A stretch of DNA of 64,000 nt, taken from positions 6,824,920 to 6,888,919 of the forward strand of contig NC_051129.1 in NCBI RefSeq assembly GCF_014839805.1. The letters are read 5' to 3'. The first letter of the stretch is position 1; each line of letters starts with the position of its first letter. This DNA comes from Manduca sexta. Lineage: Eukaryota > Arthropoda > Insecta > Lepidoptera > Sphingidae. The position numbers and the translations under genes are program-made. Shown piece after piece: positions 30,801-45,800 of this stretch. The notes under the pieces are model-generated. The model was not told where the DNA came from. It saw only the letters and a list, made by a program, of their open reading frames with translations, and ran no database searches.

Positions 30801-33800
30801 GAGGCACTCCGGTATCACCGGGTGCCGACCTACCTCCGTCGCGTTGTCGGGGCCTACTTGACGGATAGGGCCGTCATTTACCCCGGTCGCCAAGGGGAAT
30901 GGATCAGGCGAGAGATGTCGTGCGGTGTTCCCCAGGGTTCGGTTCTGGGGCCGCTCTTGTGGAACATCGGATACGACTGGTGCTGCGCACCGACCTCCCG
31001 AGCGGCGTCAGCGTGGTATGCTACGCTGACGACACGCTAGTTTTGGCTCACGGGGGGTCGCATCAGGCGGCGGTCGACGCGGCTACAATTGGGGTTGCGA
31101 CAGTCGTTGAGAGAATCCGACAACTGGGACTCGAGGTGGCGCTGCACAAATCCGAGGCCATGTGCTTTCATGGCCGGGGAACGCGCCACCTCCGGGTCTC
31201 CAGATCACGGCGGGGGGGGGTTCACATCGGCGTCGGGTCGACGATGAAGTACCTGGGACTCGTCCTCGACAGCCGATGGAACTTCAAGGAGCACATCCGC
31301 CTTTTGGCTCCCAGGTTGGTAAAATTCACCTGCATAATGCGGCGTCTTTTGCCAAACTTGGGGGGGCCAAATGCTCCCTGCCGGCGGCTCTACGCAGGAG
31401 TCGTGCGGTCCATGGCCCTGTACGGTGCCCCCGTATGGTCCGCAGCTGTGGCGCGGCGGCAAGGCCGCTTTCTGAACGCGCCACAAAGAGCGATGGCCAT
31501 ACGGCTGATACGGGGATACCGCACGATCTCCTGCGAGGCGGCGGGCCTCCTTGCCGGACTACCGCCATGGGGTCTCGAGGCGAAGGTCCTTGCGTCACTG
31601 TATGTGTGGCGCGGGGAGGCGAAGAGCCGGGGCGTAGCTCCGCTACCGCGACAAATTGCCGCGCGGCGGACGGAGCTCCGGCAGAACCTCATGGCGGAAT
31701 GGCGACAACGACTGTCGCAACCCTTGGCTGGGCACGCCACGATAGCGGCGGTAAGTCCCCTCTTCGAGGTGTGGCTGACGAAACGTCACGGCGTCCTCTC
31801 ATTCCGGACGACGCAGGTACTGACCGGTCACGGCTGCTTCGGCAGGTACCTGTATCGGATCCGGGTGGAGGATACGCCCGCGTGTTTTTACTGTGCGGAT
31901 CGGCCGGAGGACACGGTGGAGCATACGGTGGAGGTGTGCCCAGCTTGGGCTGAGCACCGCCGTGTTCTCACAACGGCCATCGGTGGCGGAGACCTCTCGC
32001 GTCGGGGCCTGGTAGAAGCCATGCTCCGGGGCGAGAGAGTGGGACGCAGTCACCTCCTTCTGCGAGGACGTGATGCTCGCAAAGGAGGTGGCGGAACGGA
32101 TACGGCGCCAAAGCGCCCAACGTCCCATCCGCCACGGCAGACGCACAAGACGCGGGCGTCGAACGTCTGCTGAGGATCGTCGGCCTCCGTAGGCGCGGAC
32201 CGTCGGGTGACGAGCATTGGGTAGCTCGTCGCCCGAAACACCCCTAACGGCTTCCGTGTGTACGGCGCGTAGTGTTCCACGCGCGCCTCGAAGAGCAGTG
32301 TCAGTATAATTTGCGGGGCCCTTTAGGGCCGGTGCCTGCCTAGGTCTCAATGCCACCGGATCTTGGACCTAGGCACATAGGCAAAGGATGGGAACACCGT
32401 AGGTTCTTAGTCAGTAAAAGTCTGACACGCCCTCCCGCCCATCCCAAGGCGGGAGATAGTCAACTGACGATTTACCTACGTAAAAAAAAAAAAAAAAAAA
32501 AAAGAAACCTGCACACCTGAGAAATTTCCTATAAAAATTGGAGGGTGTGTGAAGTCTACAAATCCGCACTAGCCCAGCGTGGTGGACTAAATCCTAATCT
32601 CTCTCAATAGTAGAAGAGGGCCGTTCACAGCAGTAAATAATACAAGGTTGATATTATTATTATAATTGGTACATTAAAACAAATTTCGAATAATGCTATA
32701 TATACAGGTTGTTTAAAATTATAATCCTTTATAAGTAAGTACCACAAAAATCTATTATAAAGTAAATACATTTCATTCATACCTAAATCAGGTAAGGAAT
32801 GCTTGAATGAACCAAATGTATGGGAGAAAATGTCTGCACAATTGTTCGGTATATTCTATTACACATTATACAATTTTGCTATACGTATCAGAGGGCTATT
32901 ATTTGACGAATTCAGCGTAGAAATCGGAATATCGAAGATACAAGGATTAATCACTGCCCAAGGAATCAGCCTCAGGTAAAAGTTACTGTTTAGGAACGCA
33001 TCCATCATTCCCTTTACAAAGTTATAGAGAATAAGTAAATATGGCACTTTTTAAAAGTTAGGATTTATAAAAGATTGTAGTTTATTGTTATATCCAGATA
33101 TTATATAGATTTTTGGAAACAATTCTTATACTTAGGTGTCTAACAAACCAGATTCAATTAATGAATCCTTCCAAGCCGAATTACAGCAGCTATTCTCAAC
33201 GGAGATCAACCAGGTACGTAGAAGATATTGTACTGCACAAGTGTGTGCGCAATGCACAGGTGCACTCTTTGAGGAAAGGAATCAGGCGTAGGCCCAAGGT
33301 CTTTACGTGCTTAAACAAGGTCAACATAAGTGAAATAGTGAGGGGACCATAATTAGTCAGCAAATAATAAGTTTATCCTTTTATACGTCTTATAAGGAGA
33401 ACTGAAATTATGTCCTAAAGTAATAATACGTAACACAGTATTATTCAATAAAGATTATAATAATGGAAACTGAAATTGAAATTATATAAGAAGTATTCTT
33501 GAAATTCTTAATCTTGTATTCCCACTTAAATATATAAAAATAGAAAGTAATTACTGAATGACTAAATAATAAATCATCTATACTCATACATATTTATAGG
33601 AAAGACATATTATTGGAACCACATAAACTCAGCTTAGTTACGGTTTTTTATTAAATATGGAACATATTTAAAGAAAGAGTAATAAGTTATGCATATTCCG
33701 TAGAGTGAGATATATTATGAATCAAAATACATAGAGTCGACTAGTTCCAATAGAGGGAAAAATCCGATAATGTCTTAAAAAAATCATCCGCTAAATACGG

Positions 33801-36800
33801 CTGCTCCATTTATAAATTGGCGGTGGCAATAACATGATTATAATTTTTATGATATCATAAAGCTTTGTTTAATCAAGTGGCTAATCCAAGCATCCCGCGC
33901 GCATTTCCGCCACATCTTTATATAAGAATAGTTATAACTTATAAGTTATAATATATCATTTATAATTATTTATTATAATATATTTTTGCTTACCAATTTA
34001 TAAATAATATTAATTATTATTTTTCTTTCTTTTTACATTTGTTTCCACGTATTACGCAATTTCGTTTAGACATTGTAGAGCCTTGCTTTAAACTGTAATT
34101 TGTTTAGGTGCTGTATTGTATCGAGAATGCAGTCGGAGCTCCAGCACCGGACGGGCAATTCGCATCCTTTAAAGATGAGGTGATAGAATACGCGCGCCGA
34201 GCGTTCAGGATATCGCCTGAGGTGCACGCGCGTGCGGTGCGCGCGGCTGGCAGCGAGCGGCCCCCCACCGTGGTCCTCGGATGTGCCGTCATCGAAGCTG
34301 ATGGACTCGAAGCGAAGGATGCTAATGGTCAGTCGTCATTTTACTTTTAGATTATGAACATACGACAACTTACGATAACTATAATTAGAAAGTAATTGCA
34401 CACGAGCTAAATTACTTATTTATTACTATTGCTTTTATGATTATGATAAAAATTAAAGCATTTTCGTGTCTTATCGAGCAGTAGGCATGTCCTGAAAAAA
34501 ACGTATTCCTCATTTAATATTTCGTGAGACGTGTGCCAATTGTTGCATACAAGCCGATAACTCGTCATCCAAGCAATTAATTGGTTAAACACTGACACGC
34601 GAGAGCTATCTACATGTTAAGGGGAAAAGAATTTGAATTCAGATTTCCTTACCAAAATAAAGGGCACATGTTACGTCAATCCCTCAGAAGAAGTATAACT
34701 GAAGGTCGATTGGTAAATGTTCAAAGGTCATCGCCAGAGAGTCCAAGTTTTTATACATACAATAACCTTAACCATTTATTTCAAAAACTTTGCAATATTC
34801 GTTTGCATGAAACAGCGGTGTATGTCTTAGAACCGAGCGTATTATGAATCTTTCGACCAAATTCATAATTAAAGTTAAAGATATAATCTGTTTGCTTGTG
34901 ATCCTACTTATTAAGTTGAATGTTGAGTTTTCCCTTTGGTATTCATATTTGTGAATAAGAAATATAGCTTTAAAGTCATACCGCCCATTGATAGTGACAG
35001 CAAACCGCGTAGGTACTTTAAATACTGGAGTTCAAGAAAATTATCAGGACTTATTTTTTTTTTTAAATCTTTATTTAATGAATAAGCTTAGAGGCTTTTA
35101 ATCTACAAGATTATGCCAGCCTCATTGTATCCTAAAACTAATTTAACAGTAAAGGAAGCATTTTATGTCCTTTTTAGCTTGCTTACAAATTTATATATTT
35201 TAACAGCATCTTCACTGTAAGGTGTAGAACACATTCAAGTTATTGAACACAACAATTATCAGGTCGAAAAATAAAAATGTTGGCATGTTTTAGTCTAAAA
35301 ATACTTGTATTGGAATTTAAGTACCTCTGTACCGATGAATTATTTTACTTCACAAAAACAAAAATAATCCAATGAAACTTAACGTGTAGATGCGATTTCA
35401 AGTTTTGAATTTTTTCAACTATTTGTGTTTTGACTGAACTTAACTGAAATTCCTACTGAAACGATGACGTTAATACCTAAACTAAATATGACATCACTGG
35501 AGGTTTCATCAGAAATGTTCAAAGAGCTTATTACTAATCCGTCGTGAATACGGAATGGGAGAAAAGCTAGTTGTACATAACATAACACATGCGCGATATA
35601 TACTCTAGAATCTCGATGCAAATCAGATAAGCAGTGGCCGTCAGCATGAGGGAGTTTAATATTCGCATGAGCGGTCAAACATGGTTACATCTCAAAATTA
35701 ATATCTGATGTCGAAAGATACGGATGTTCTTGTACAAACAAAAATCTTCCGTAATGTCCAGCTTGTGGCGGTGAAAATAAACCGTCCTTTCATAGATAGA
35801 ACTCGATCGTGGCTCTCAAATACGCGCTTTTACATGTCCCAAATCGTATTTGTTGTCACCGCTTTGAGCACTGGTATGAGCAGTTGACGTACTTTTTTCT
35901 TGTTTTATATTACTGAATACAGACCGCTGACCGGGTAGATATATCAGATGGATGCGCCATAAAAATATATTAAATTATGATAAGCATTTTTTATAAAACA
36001 GGCAATTTTATAATGTATTTGATTATCTATACATTTTTTTCCATATAAAGAAACAAAAAAAATATATTTTTTATTACCTTTAAGAAATGTAATGTAAAAT
36101 ACACTATTTTATGCTGAATTTTCTTTTCGTAGAGTAATAAAGTAATTCGTAACAACCTTTTAGGTACCTACACCCTACAGTTAAAATTGACTTCAATATA
36201 CTCCTCAATTAAGTTTAAGTACTTAAATTTTAACTATCTCTCCAATCGTAATGAAGCCTTAAGGCCAACTGTAATACATTTTTAAATTAAATAACAATTT
36301 TACTATGCATTTTTCCTCCAGCATAATGAAAATGGTTTCGGGGAAAAGCAGTTCATGTTACATGTACGCAAAATAAAAATATTACAGAGAGAATGCGCGA
36401 CGTATATACCTGAATACTATAGAATATCAACACTCTGTTTTAATAAATTACCTGATAGTAGTGAGTGGCAGGATATGCTATCGCATCGGACAACACTTTT
36501 ACATGTTCATATCAACATTATTATTATTCAGTAACCTACTCCTTAAACTATGCGTACTAATTAATTGTTTTAGGCTTCTATTGATATTAAGTGTTGTTTG
36601 TTGATAATATAGAGAGAAGCTTTAATTTAAAATATGTAGATTGAGTCTTGCGGGTGAAGTAGGAGGGCACAACGAACAGCTTTAGATAAACACTTCTTCA
36701 CTTGCAATTTGCAACCGCGCAATTTACATGTATTGCGAAAACTAACACTTAGGAGTTGAAATGAGAATTATGACATATAATACATTCTCGTTCCATATTA

Positions 36801-39800
36801 ACACTGCCACATGAACTGAACTGCGCTATTCAATCGCTTCTTTAGCTCCGTCGGTGCCTACGTGCATACAATTTCTTTCATTTCTTATTTCTTTTACATC
36901 CCCTATAATATTTGTGTCCCTGCATAATTTTATACACGCTCACGTTCACCACGGGCGTGCGTAACAAACCACGGTTCTGTTTAGAAATCCGTATATAATA
37001 ATCGAAACGCCCTGGCTTGCTATTATAGACAATCACAGAGCATTTTGATATGTATGTACTTAACTTTCGAAGATTTACATCCAGTCCTTAATACATAATT
37101 GGAGTGTCAGTCATATGAATTCACTTAATTTTTTACAGTTAGTATTTATCACGAATATAACATGTTTTTTATACTTTCTATGAAACCCGATATTATTATG
37201 TATCTAGGTGACACCACTACGGTTAGTTCCTGTACACTTTACTATACATACATGCATGTATGCAAAGTATAAGATAAGACATCTACAACACAGTAAGCTG
37301 TAAGTGAAAACTATAAATATTTTTGTTGCATTTTGTATGCTTCATACGTATTCATTGCCCAACGCATTCCAAACAGAAATGCAACTTGGCGAAAGTTGAA
37401 ATCAAATTTCTATTCGTACGAAACTTTATTTGAACAACCCTGGCAACTGTTTATGAAAGTTGAACTGGTGTTTAATTACGTTTCTAGAAGTTGTAGGAGC
37501 AACGTACAAAGCTTTGAAACCAATAGCATTGGAATGCCATGTCTTTAGTTTCTGAACTCTACCTAACAATTTATTAACCATGACCAAAACAGTATAGTAT
37601 AATACAATTATATAATAACCGTGAATACATACAAATATCAGTGGAGTTTAAGATAAAATGGATATATATACCTCCATTATTCTGTTTTGGGATACATATA
37701 CGATATATTAAATATGAATGAGATTACCTCACCTCCTCTTACAGACTAATATGATTTTCTAAAAGGAAAAATCAAAATATTTTATGCTGTAATGTGGCTC
37801 ATACCACATAGTAATTTAATTATTAATATTTTACTTTACCTCTCATTCCTGTAGGCTTTAGCGATCCCTACTGCATGCTGGGCATACAGCCGGCATCTCT
37901 ACCAGCCTCTCCGCGGGCTTCAGAGGACGAAGGTCGCAAGCACGGTTTTCGCCTGAGTTTTAAACGTCGTGATGGTCGACAACAGCGAGACAGCCTCGGC
38001 AGACTGCCGGCCCGGTACATACGGGCCACCAGCGTCCGCCAACACACCCTCTCACCCAAGTGGAACGAAACATTTAAGTTGTAAGTGTACTTGGAAAATA
38101 ATCGAGTTTCGATGGGTAATGTGCGGTAAAACTATTTCCAAATCAATGTGGATTTAGTTTTCCTTATACATTTCTAAAACGCCTGATTTCTGTAAATTTT
38201 CCCCTGACGAAGTTTAAGTATGATTGAAGTTACAAATAACTAATATTTGTTGAAAAAGTTTTTTATAATTTTATTGCGAAGACCAGCAAATAAGTAAACG
38301 GGTCATATTATGTTGATTTAATTGATTCCCACCGTCTCTAAATGTCCCTAACCGAATGAAACGCAATAGCTAAGCTTGAGTGAGACAGTGCTACTACCCC
38401 GATCTAACAGGACGAATTATGACGCGGACACCTTAGTGAAAAAGAAACTCATTTAACTATAAGTACTGTTATTCGGGTTAAATAATATTAAGCGTCTAAT
38501 ACACGCATCTCTATAATTGTATGTTATTGTTAACAGCGCTTAACAAAACATTATTAACATTAAATATTGTCCGACAATAATTTAATCTTGCTGTCTGCAT
38601 GATAATATGGATTCGTTATATGATTTAATTAATTAATTATCCTGCGTCGAAAATGCTAATTGTTGATACTATATAGTTTCAATCAAAACCAGATATATCA
38701 TATAGTACTCAGTTGTAAATATTCTACTGACGTGTTAACCAAATTGATTGATTCGAAATGTTTTGTGTAGCGTAGTAGTATTGTGTTCTGCAAAAGCATT
38801 TTCGTGTTCAAATTCATCAATCTCTGCCATTCTTTTTTGATATAGGTAGTTACAAAACACGAGCTTGTATTACAAATTTTAGATCCTCTGGGAGCACTTC
38901 ATCTCCCTCCTACTAATAATTTAGCCATTGCGTCAAAGCTACGTTCGAGACAGTTACATCTGTAGTTTGAATAGTTTGGCTTGACCAGAGTAGAAATACT
39001 GTCTGGAGCACAAACTCAACTTTCTTTTCTAACCTTTATCCTTTTTTTTGCGGACTCTGGCATTGCGGTGATTTTTTGGCTTTGGAATTCACCTAAGAAC
39101 AGGCCCACTTGTTCTCTTGCCAGTCTATGGTAGAAATAAGAAATAAGAAATAAATTTATTTTCCAAAAAGTTCCACAACTTATACCAATTAGCAACGATG
39201 TCCACTCTCGGCTATGCCTGTATCGTGGACATCAAAAACAAAGTTTAATAGGACAAACCATATACCATCTAAATTGTAGTACATACATTTAAATAAAATA
39301 AAAAGGAAAACAAAAACAATAAAAATTCTAACATAAAACTCTCAGAAATTTAAAACTAAAAACTCTGTTGAAAAAATTATAGTGGACGATGTGCAAAAGC
39401 AGGAGCCTAGGAATGTGTATGCGTGTGTGTAAGTGTAAGTATGAGTGTGTGTATATGTATGTATTTATGTGAAAGTCGCAATCATTTAAGCCTCAACTTT
39501 TAAAAGTCTCTCAGTAACATCATGATTCAAATTCAAAAGCATGCTTTTGACTGTTTTGATAGAAATATAAATATTATTTTATTCGTTGTACAGTGATATC
39601 GACGACATATCATCGGATGTTCTGCACCTAGACATCTGGGACCACGATGATGAGAGCTCAGTGCTGGACGCGGTGTCCCGCCTTAATGAGGTGCGCGGAG
39701 TACGCGGTCTTGGCAGATTTTTCAAGCAAGTCTGCCAGAGTGCAAGGCAAGGCAGCCAGGATGACTTTCTTGGTGAGTTTTGCTACCTTTTCTTACATAA

Positions 39801-42800
39801 GTAACATTTTTTTTATTACGAAATGATATTAAATTTTATTATATGTTATTATTGGCTCAGAGACAGTTTTCTAGTTGTCGTTTTTCTGCAAATTTTGAAT
39901 TTTTTTAACCGACTTCAAAAAAAGGTGGACGTTATCAATTCGACGTGATTTTTTTTTATTCATCTTAACAAATTCTTGACTATAAAACACTAGCATTCAT
40001 TCTGAAATAAAAAGAACAAAAGGAATAATCAATAATAACAATAGACCTATGTAGTTGTATAAAACATTGTATATTGAGAGAAACTAACATTACAGTAAAG
40101 TTGAAAGGGGAACTAATATGACCTCTATGCATATCTCTAACATTTTATGCCTTTTATTGGAAAATAAATGAGTACACAAATAAAAGCAACAGTGTCGTTG
40201 TTTTGTTGTCGACGGCAAACGGCTGGGGAAGTGCTCTCCGGGGAACTGATACGCGCACGTGCATGCCGACGACCCGGTATTACTACCATACAATATATGT
40301 GTTACATTGTGCTTGGTTTCAACCATGATGAATTTAAACCTGAACTGTTTGTTTCGAATATTTGTAGGATTCAGTTATTGATGTATATTTTTTTTGTGAT
40401 CCTTCTTTATAAATTATAAAAAAATAAGAAACAAAATTATATCAAGTTTGTTTTGCAGAACTTATTCGTGTTCTTAAATATTTGAAAGTTACTTTATAAT
40501 AAAAGTAATTACTCGGTCTACTACAGTGCTATTTTTAAACTAACGGCATTGTTTTCCTATTTATGACTTTTCAATAAGCAGTATTTTCATCATCTCAAAA
40601 TTAATAAGTGGAGTGTTTGAGATTAATTCGCATCTCAAAAAATTCTCGGGAACATCTGCAAGATGATTTATTCGCTCACTATTCCCTAGCTATCTATTTT
40701 AGTTACAAAGTACTCTTCACTGTCGACAGGTATAATTTTCCATTAAAGCGAGACTTTCTTCGTAATTATAATTACAATAAAGGGCGAGATTCTTGATAAT
40801 TAATTAGATATTGTACCGTAATAATGCCAGCTTCAATCATGTTTTCATTAATTACGCCAGTTAATAGACATTTCCCATAGCTGACTACAAAAGAGAAACT
40901 ATGCCTGTTGTATATAATAGAACAATACATGTTGAGAAAATGATCAAAATTGGTATAAGAATATACTACTTATATAATAAATATAAGCTATTATTCTTTA
41001 TTTAAAAGTTTTGGAATAACCAGACCAAAATTTAGGTTTCTCAAAAAATATCGTGAAGGAATTAGTTATACATATTTTATTTTTTTATTAAAAAAAATAC
41101 TTTGTTATACATATAGTACCTACATTGATTTGATAAATACTCAGAGATGCTTCGGTTCTGGAAATATATTATCATGCATCTTACATATAAATAAATCTGG
41201 ATGTGTTGTAAAAAAAACTAACACTAAATACATTATGAATTAACTTCTAGAAAAAGATTATCATTCTATGTGGGAATTTAGAATCTAATTCTCAACATTA
41301 TGAACCTAATCTTATGAGCTACTGCTAAAGCAAATTAAGCCGCAGACGCAATAAAGAGACATTGGAATGTTTCCTTCGTTTTTAGGTTCGTTGATAAATT
41401 GGCAATAAACGTGAATACGGTGTGTTTGTCGGTTTAATTAAAACAGTCATTCTGTTCTAGGCACGGCTAATGTGAATAAACAGCCAGATTACGCAATAAA
41501 TTTCTTATGCAAAGAAGCCAAGTGCTTGCATTTTATACGGGAAAGGGACAACATGGAGTCGACAACAGACAAACAAGGCTGGAGTACTTTGTGCCAAATT
41601 TCTGTTTAGTCTCATGTACCAGACTTTATTCAGCAGACTTGTGTCGCACAAACACATTAAAACTGTTTATAGGACTCTATAATCTGATAACACAATATCA
41701 TCGTGTTGGACGAGTACAATCTCGAAATTACGCACATTGACGTCACGCTGCCTTTGTATACAAAATGAGATTGTTTCATTCTTTATACTAGGGCAAACGA
41801 ATTACTTCACCACCCTCATACTACGTCATGACGCGCGTACTCTCTCGTTCCAGTTATTGCTAACTAGTTTTTGCGTAATAGGCTACAATTGATTAATATG
41901 AATTCATAAAATACAGACTTTAATTGAGGAAAATCGTTTCAACTCATAATCGTAATAATTTACGTCACACAGCTTTAGTCTATAAATTGGAAACTTTTTC
42001 TCGCGTCTTATTTAGCTGTGTTGATAGATTAAATAGGTAATAATTTGGATACTATTTTATTGGTCTTCTTGGTATTGCATCAAGAGATTTATTTATTGAG
42101 TTCCACTAGTTTTAATACATTTATTTAAATGACATATTAAGGAATCTTTCACTCGAATTCGAATTAAAACCTAGTAAGCTGGGTTCTTCTAAAACATCAA
42201 CATATTAATTGACCGACGATTTTGTACCTTGTATTAGGAATTTTCTTTCAAACATAGCAAAATAATTCATACCTATCCAAAATCCTGGTACAGAGTATTC
42301 ACATTTAGAAACCCTTTTTGTAAAATGGGATAAAATGCAAAGTTTTGACTAAAATTAGTAGTAACAAGAATGAGGGAAGAGATCCTACACAAGTATTTAT
42401 GTAGCTGGTGACTGGTATAAGTATTAATCCATTCTAAATGGAAGTTATTGGCATGCGAACTCCGATAGGAGCCGGATGAGTGGTGTATAAAGGTCCAAAA
42501 CTCACAGCGCACTTGAATGAATAAGCGCTATTTGTATATTATACTATATATCATAATGATTATTGAGGTAGTTCATCCGTTTGTTTGTAGAGTCTCCGAA
42601 ACATGTCGAAATGCTAGTTTTAACGCACCCGTGTCAATGCATTTAAAAAGTATAGGTAATAAAGAATATTCAAATATTAGGTATATTGTTTTAAAGTACA
42701 TTATAATGTTATAGAAATCAAATATTTTATTTAGTTTTAACATATGAATAAAAAAATATCTTTTTTATTGAAGCAAATACAAGTTAGGTTCCTTATTGTT

Positions 42801-45800
42801 AATAGGATTTTTTATTGATGGATGTGTCGTTTTAAAAATAAGTATATTTTTAGTCCGCCTTAAAAATTTAACTAATATATTATGTAATGTGAATGAATAT
42901 ACTTATAACATATATAGATATGCTCAAGTATACACATCTACCAGCATGATTTATAATTTATATTATCTATATCAGTCACAAAACAGAGCCATAAAAGTTT
43001 ATTTATTTATTTATTTCTTTATTTGGAAAAACAGTAGTTGTTACATTGTAGCATGGATACAAAAATCGTTACAAATAATATATTACAATGTACAACACTT
43101 TAAAATATTTATAAATAAATATTGGTATTAAAACGATCTCACTATCCAAGCACTATTCACTTGCAGTATAAAGGAGAAATATTTCAAAATTAAAATTCTT
43201 TGAACTCTAGATACCAGACCGTACTAGGGATTTGTTCCACAATCTTACTAAACAGATTTAGTTTACAATTTCTATTAGTACCTAAGTATTCTTTAAAAAT
43301 AAATACTTAAATAATTATTATTAACAAAAATGTGATAGCCTATTTGGACTGTGAAGATAGTAATTACCTGGATTAAATTAGGCGCGGCACTATGTTTAGT
43401 ATTTTAATTTTTCAAAATAGAGTACGACGCTTTGTTGTTCTAAATTTTAGGTAGTGTTGTTTACGTGTAGTTGTAGCATTACAGAACTTTGCCAAGAAAA
43501 AGTTTACGTAGTGTTTACGGGAGACCGACACGTATCCGCTTTGGAGGATTTAATCAATTTCTAATCCTTGACAAATCATGTTACAGCAACATTTATTTTT
43601 ATACCATAAATTTACTTGCGGATCTGTCCACGAAAAATTCTTTACCTGAATAACAGCTCCGTATGTAATGTGAATTTTTGCAAGAAAAAAAATAGCTTAA
43701 ATTTCTCGCCAACCTTGAAACGCTTCATTCGTTCTATACATTTACAGCGTACGAGCTACGGAAAGAAATATGAAAAGATTTACGAATAATTTATTCATAA
43801 AATAAATTATAAGTGGACCTGACACTTTTTACATGCCAAAATGTTTCTTATTTAATTATCCTTTCTAAAGTATTGTTTGCAAATTGAAATGATGTGTTCT
43901 TTAGGTGATGATGCACGGAATCAACAATTTAGTAGCATATTCATTATGAAATGAATGAAACAATATCCACATTATATTATAAAAAAAATATTAAACAACA
44001 AAAGTAAAAATAACATATTTTAAAAATATGATGTTTTTTTCTTTAAGCATTATAAATTTCGAATCGAAGAGAGCTTCTACAATGGCAGGATGCCGTTTAT
44101 ATTTGAATGAATTAATAATAAAAAATAGGAGACAACCCTATTACTACCAATTCCATGACTCTAATTTAATTTTGTTAAAAATTGCAAAGTTAACGAAATG
44201 AAGGCTTTAAGCAAAGATCGTGCACGCGATATTGTAGATATTAATTCTTCGCTTATACACGAAAGTTATGTTGCGCTCGTTCATAGCTTTTATATGCCCC
44301 AAAGGTAATTGATTTCCCTTTCTGGGTAAAGCGCCCCATTATGTCGCTTCATTAAAGAACAAAGTAAATCAATGGAAGCGTAAAAACTGTTAATTGACAA
44401 GCATATTATGCTCTATCAGATGACGTCTCGTAAAAATATTTTATATATATTATATGTTTTGTTGTCAAATTGCAATTCTTATGTTTAAATGGTTGTCGAA
44501 TTGCAATTCCATATCTAATATTTTAATTAGGTTGCGTTAACATCCCACTGCGTGAGATTCCTTCAACTGGTGTAGAAGCCTGGTATAAGCTGGAAGCCCG
44601 TTCTCAGCGATCATCGGTGCAGGGTCGCATCCGTCTGCGCCTGTGGCTGTCTGCCAGGGAGGCAGGCCGACATGACGATGACAACTGGCAACAGGTAATA
44701 AATTCTGGGTAGCCCGTTTTTTTCATTAAAGCAATTACAGGCTAGACCGAGTATAGTCATAGAAGTAATAAATCATGAAGTCTTGTCAAAATATGACACA
44801 TTGCGTAGACGGTTTATGATAATAGTATATTGGTTTTGATGTATTTTGAATGCTTGTTTATAACGAATAAAATATACATAACGAATATTCGTATTTATTA
44901 ATATATATTGATTATACATAAGTTAGTATTTATAAGGATTTTCATATTGTGTTTTGAGTCAGTCATCTAATTTTACTTCTCTTCTTATCTTACACTTAAT
45001 TTCAAAGTTTTTTTTCTGTTTGGATCTTTTTACTCGGAATAACCACCCGCCCTGAAACGCCCGGAAAATGGTGGTTTAGTCTCCCTATTGTTGACCGTGT
45101 ACGAAAATTTTCCTCTAACATTGCTCAATATTATAGACTTATGGATTACTGCCTGTTTTTGGAGAGTGTTGATATCTGGAATTGTGGAATTTAACGTATA
45201 TATTTGGATAAAACTTTTGCTACTATATCCATTGACAACAACCATATATCTACTCGCTGCCCATTGAACACATTGAATTGTCACTATAGAGATGATCTGT
45301 GTTACTTATTAATATTAAAAAAAATGTGAAATTTTTTGTAAGCGCATCAAAAACTAAACAATTTTGGATGAAATGAACTAGATTAAATCGAAAGTTACTG
45401 TTTATTCCAATAATTTGCTCCCATGGGAAATAATTGAAATTCTTAATCTGTTTTAAATGACGACATTGGCGATTGAGGGACTTTTGTAGCAGGAAAGGCA
45501 TTTCACACGGGCACAGTCCTGAGCAACACCTATAATGGGAATAAATTCAAAATTCTTATAAAACTCACAATTTTTTTACTTTTACCTAACATAAAGTTAC
45601 AAATTTCCCATTGCCACCACTACGAAGAGCTGTTTGTTTCGCTCGCTCTACTAGTTTATCGGTGAAAGCTATAGTCAGATAGTTGAATATAAAAACCACA
45701 GGCATTTTTCCATGCGTTTTTATAACCTGTTCAATACTCAGTAATTGACGTACGCGAAATCTATGATAGATAATACTGTTCCTGCAATAACGACTTATTG

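Larger units (their letters stand above)
28498..32503 (+). mobile_element. 5'-truncated R1-clade LINE
   Basis: 4.0 kb, strikingly GC-rich against the intron. It carries the end of ORF1 (three zinc knuckles), ORF2 (APE-type endonuclease, RT, C-terminal zinc finger), a 3' UTR with two hairpins and a 22-base A tail (32482-32503). A 13-bp duplication GAAACCTGCACAC lies at 28485-28497 and 32504-32516. The knuckles, the endonuclease and the CFYC...H...C tail place it in the R1 clade (R1/TRAS/SART relatives). The copy is dead: truncated, with two nonsense codons and several frameshifts. Confidence 0.92.
28459..32671 (+). mobile_element. 5'-truncated lepidopteran SINE, split by a LINE
   Basis: SINE sequence resumes on both sides of the LINE: left part 28470-28497 (ggaaaacatcgtaaggaaacc...) and right part 32504-32660 (cctgcacacctgagaaattt, 'gagggtgtgtgaagtctac', 'ccagcgtggtggacta', ending in TTATTATTAT). 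The outer 11-bp duplication TATAATTGGTA stands at 28459-28469 and 32661-32671. The copy lacks the tRNA-like head; a head of the same family is seen at 63849-64000, ending exactly with the bases that start this copy. Confidence 0.9.
24226..34107 (+). other. Intron 3
   Basis: 9,882 bp, the longest intron. It holds the LINE-in-SINE insertion (28459-32671), a decayed repeat around 25795-25910 and another at 33160-33352. The remainder is AT-rich without supported features. Confidence 0.75.

Noticed and set aside
41738..41745. CRE palindrome TGACGTCA (also at 54087-54094)
   Set aside because: An 8-mer is expected by chance about this often in 64 kb, and no promoter context supports it.
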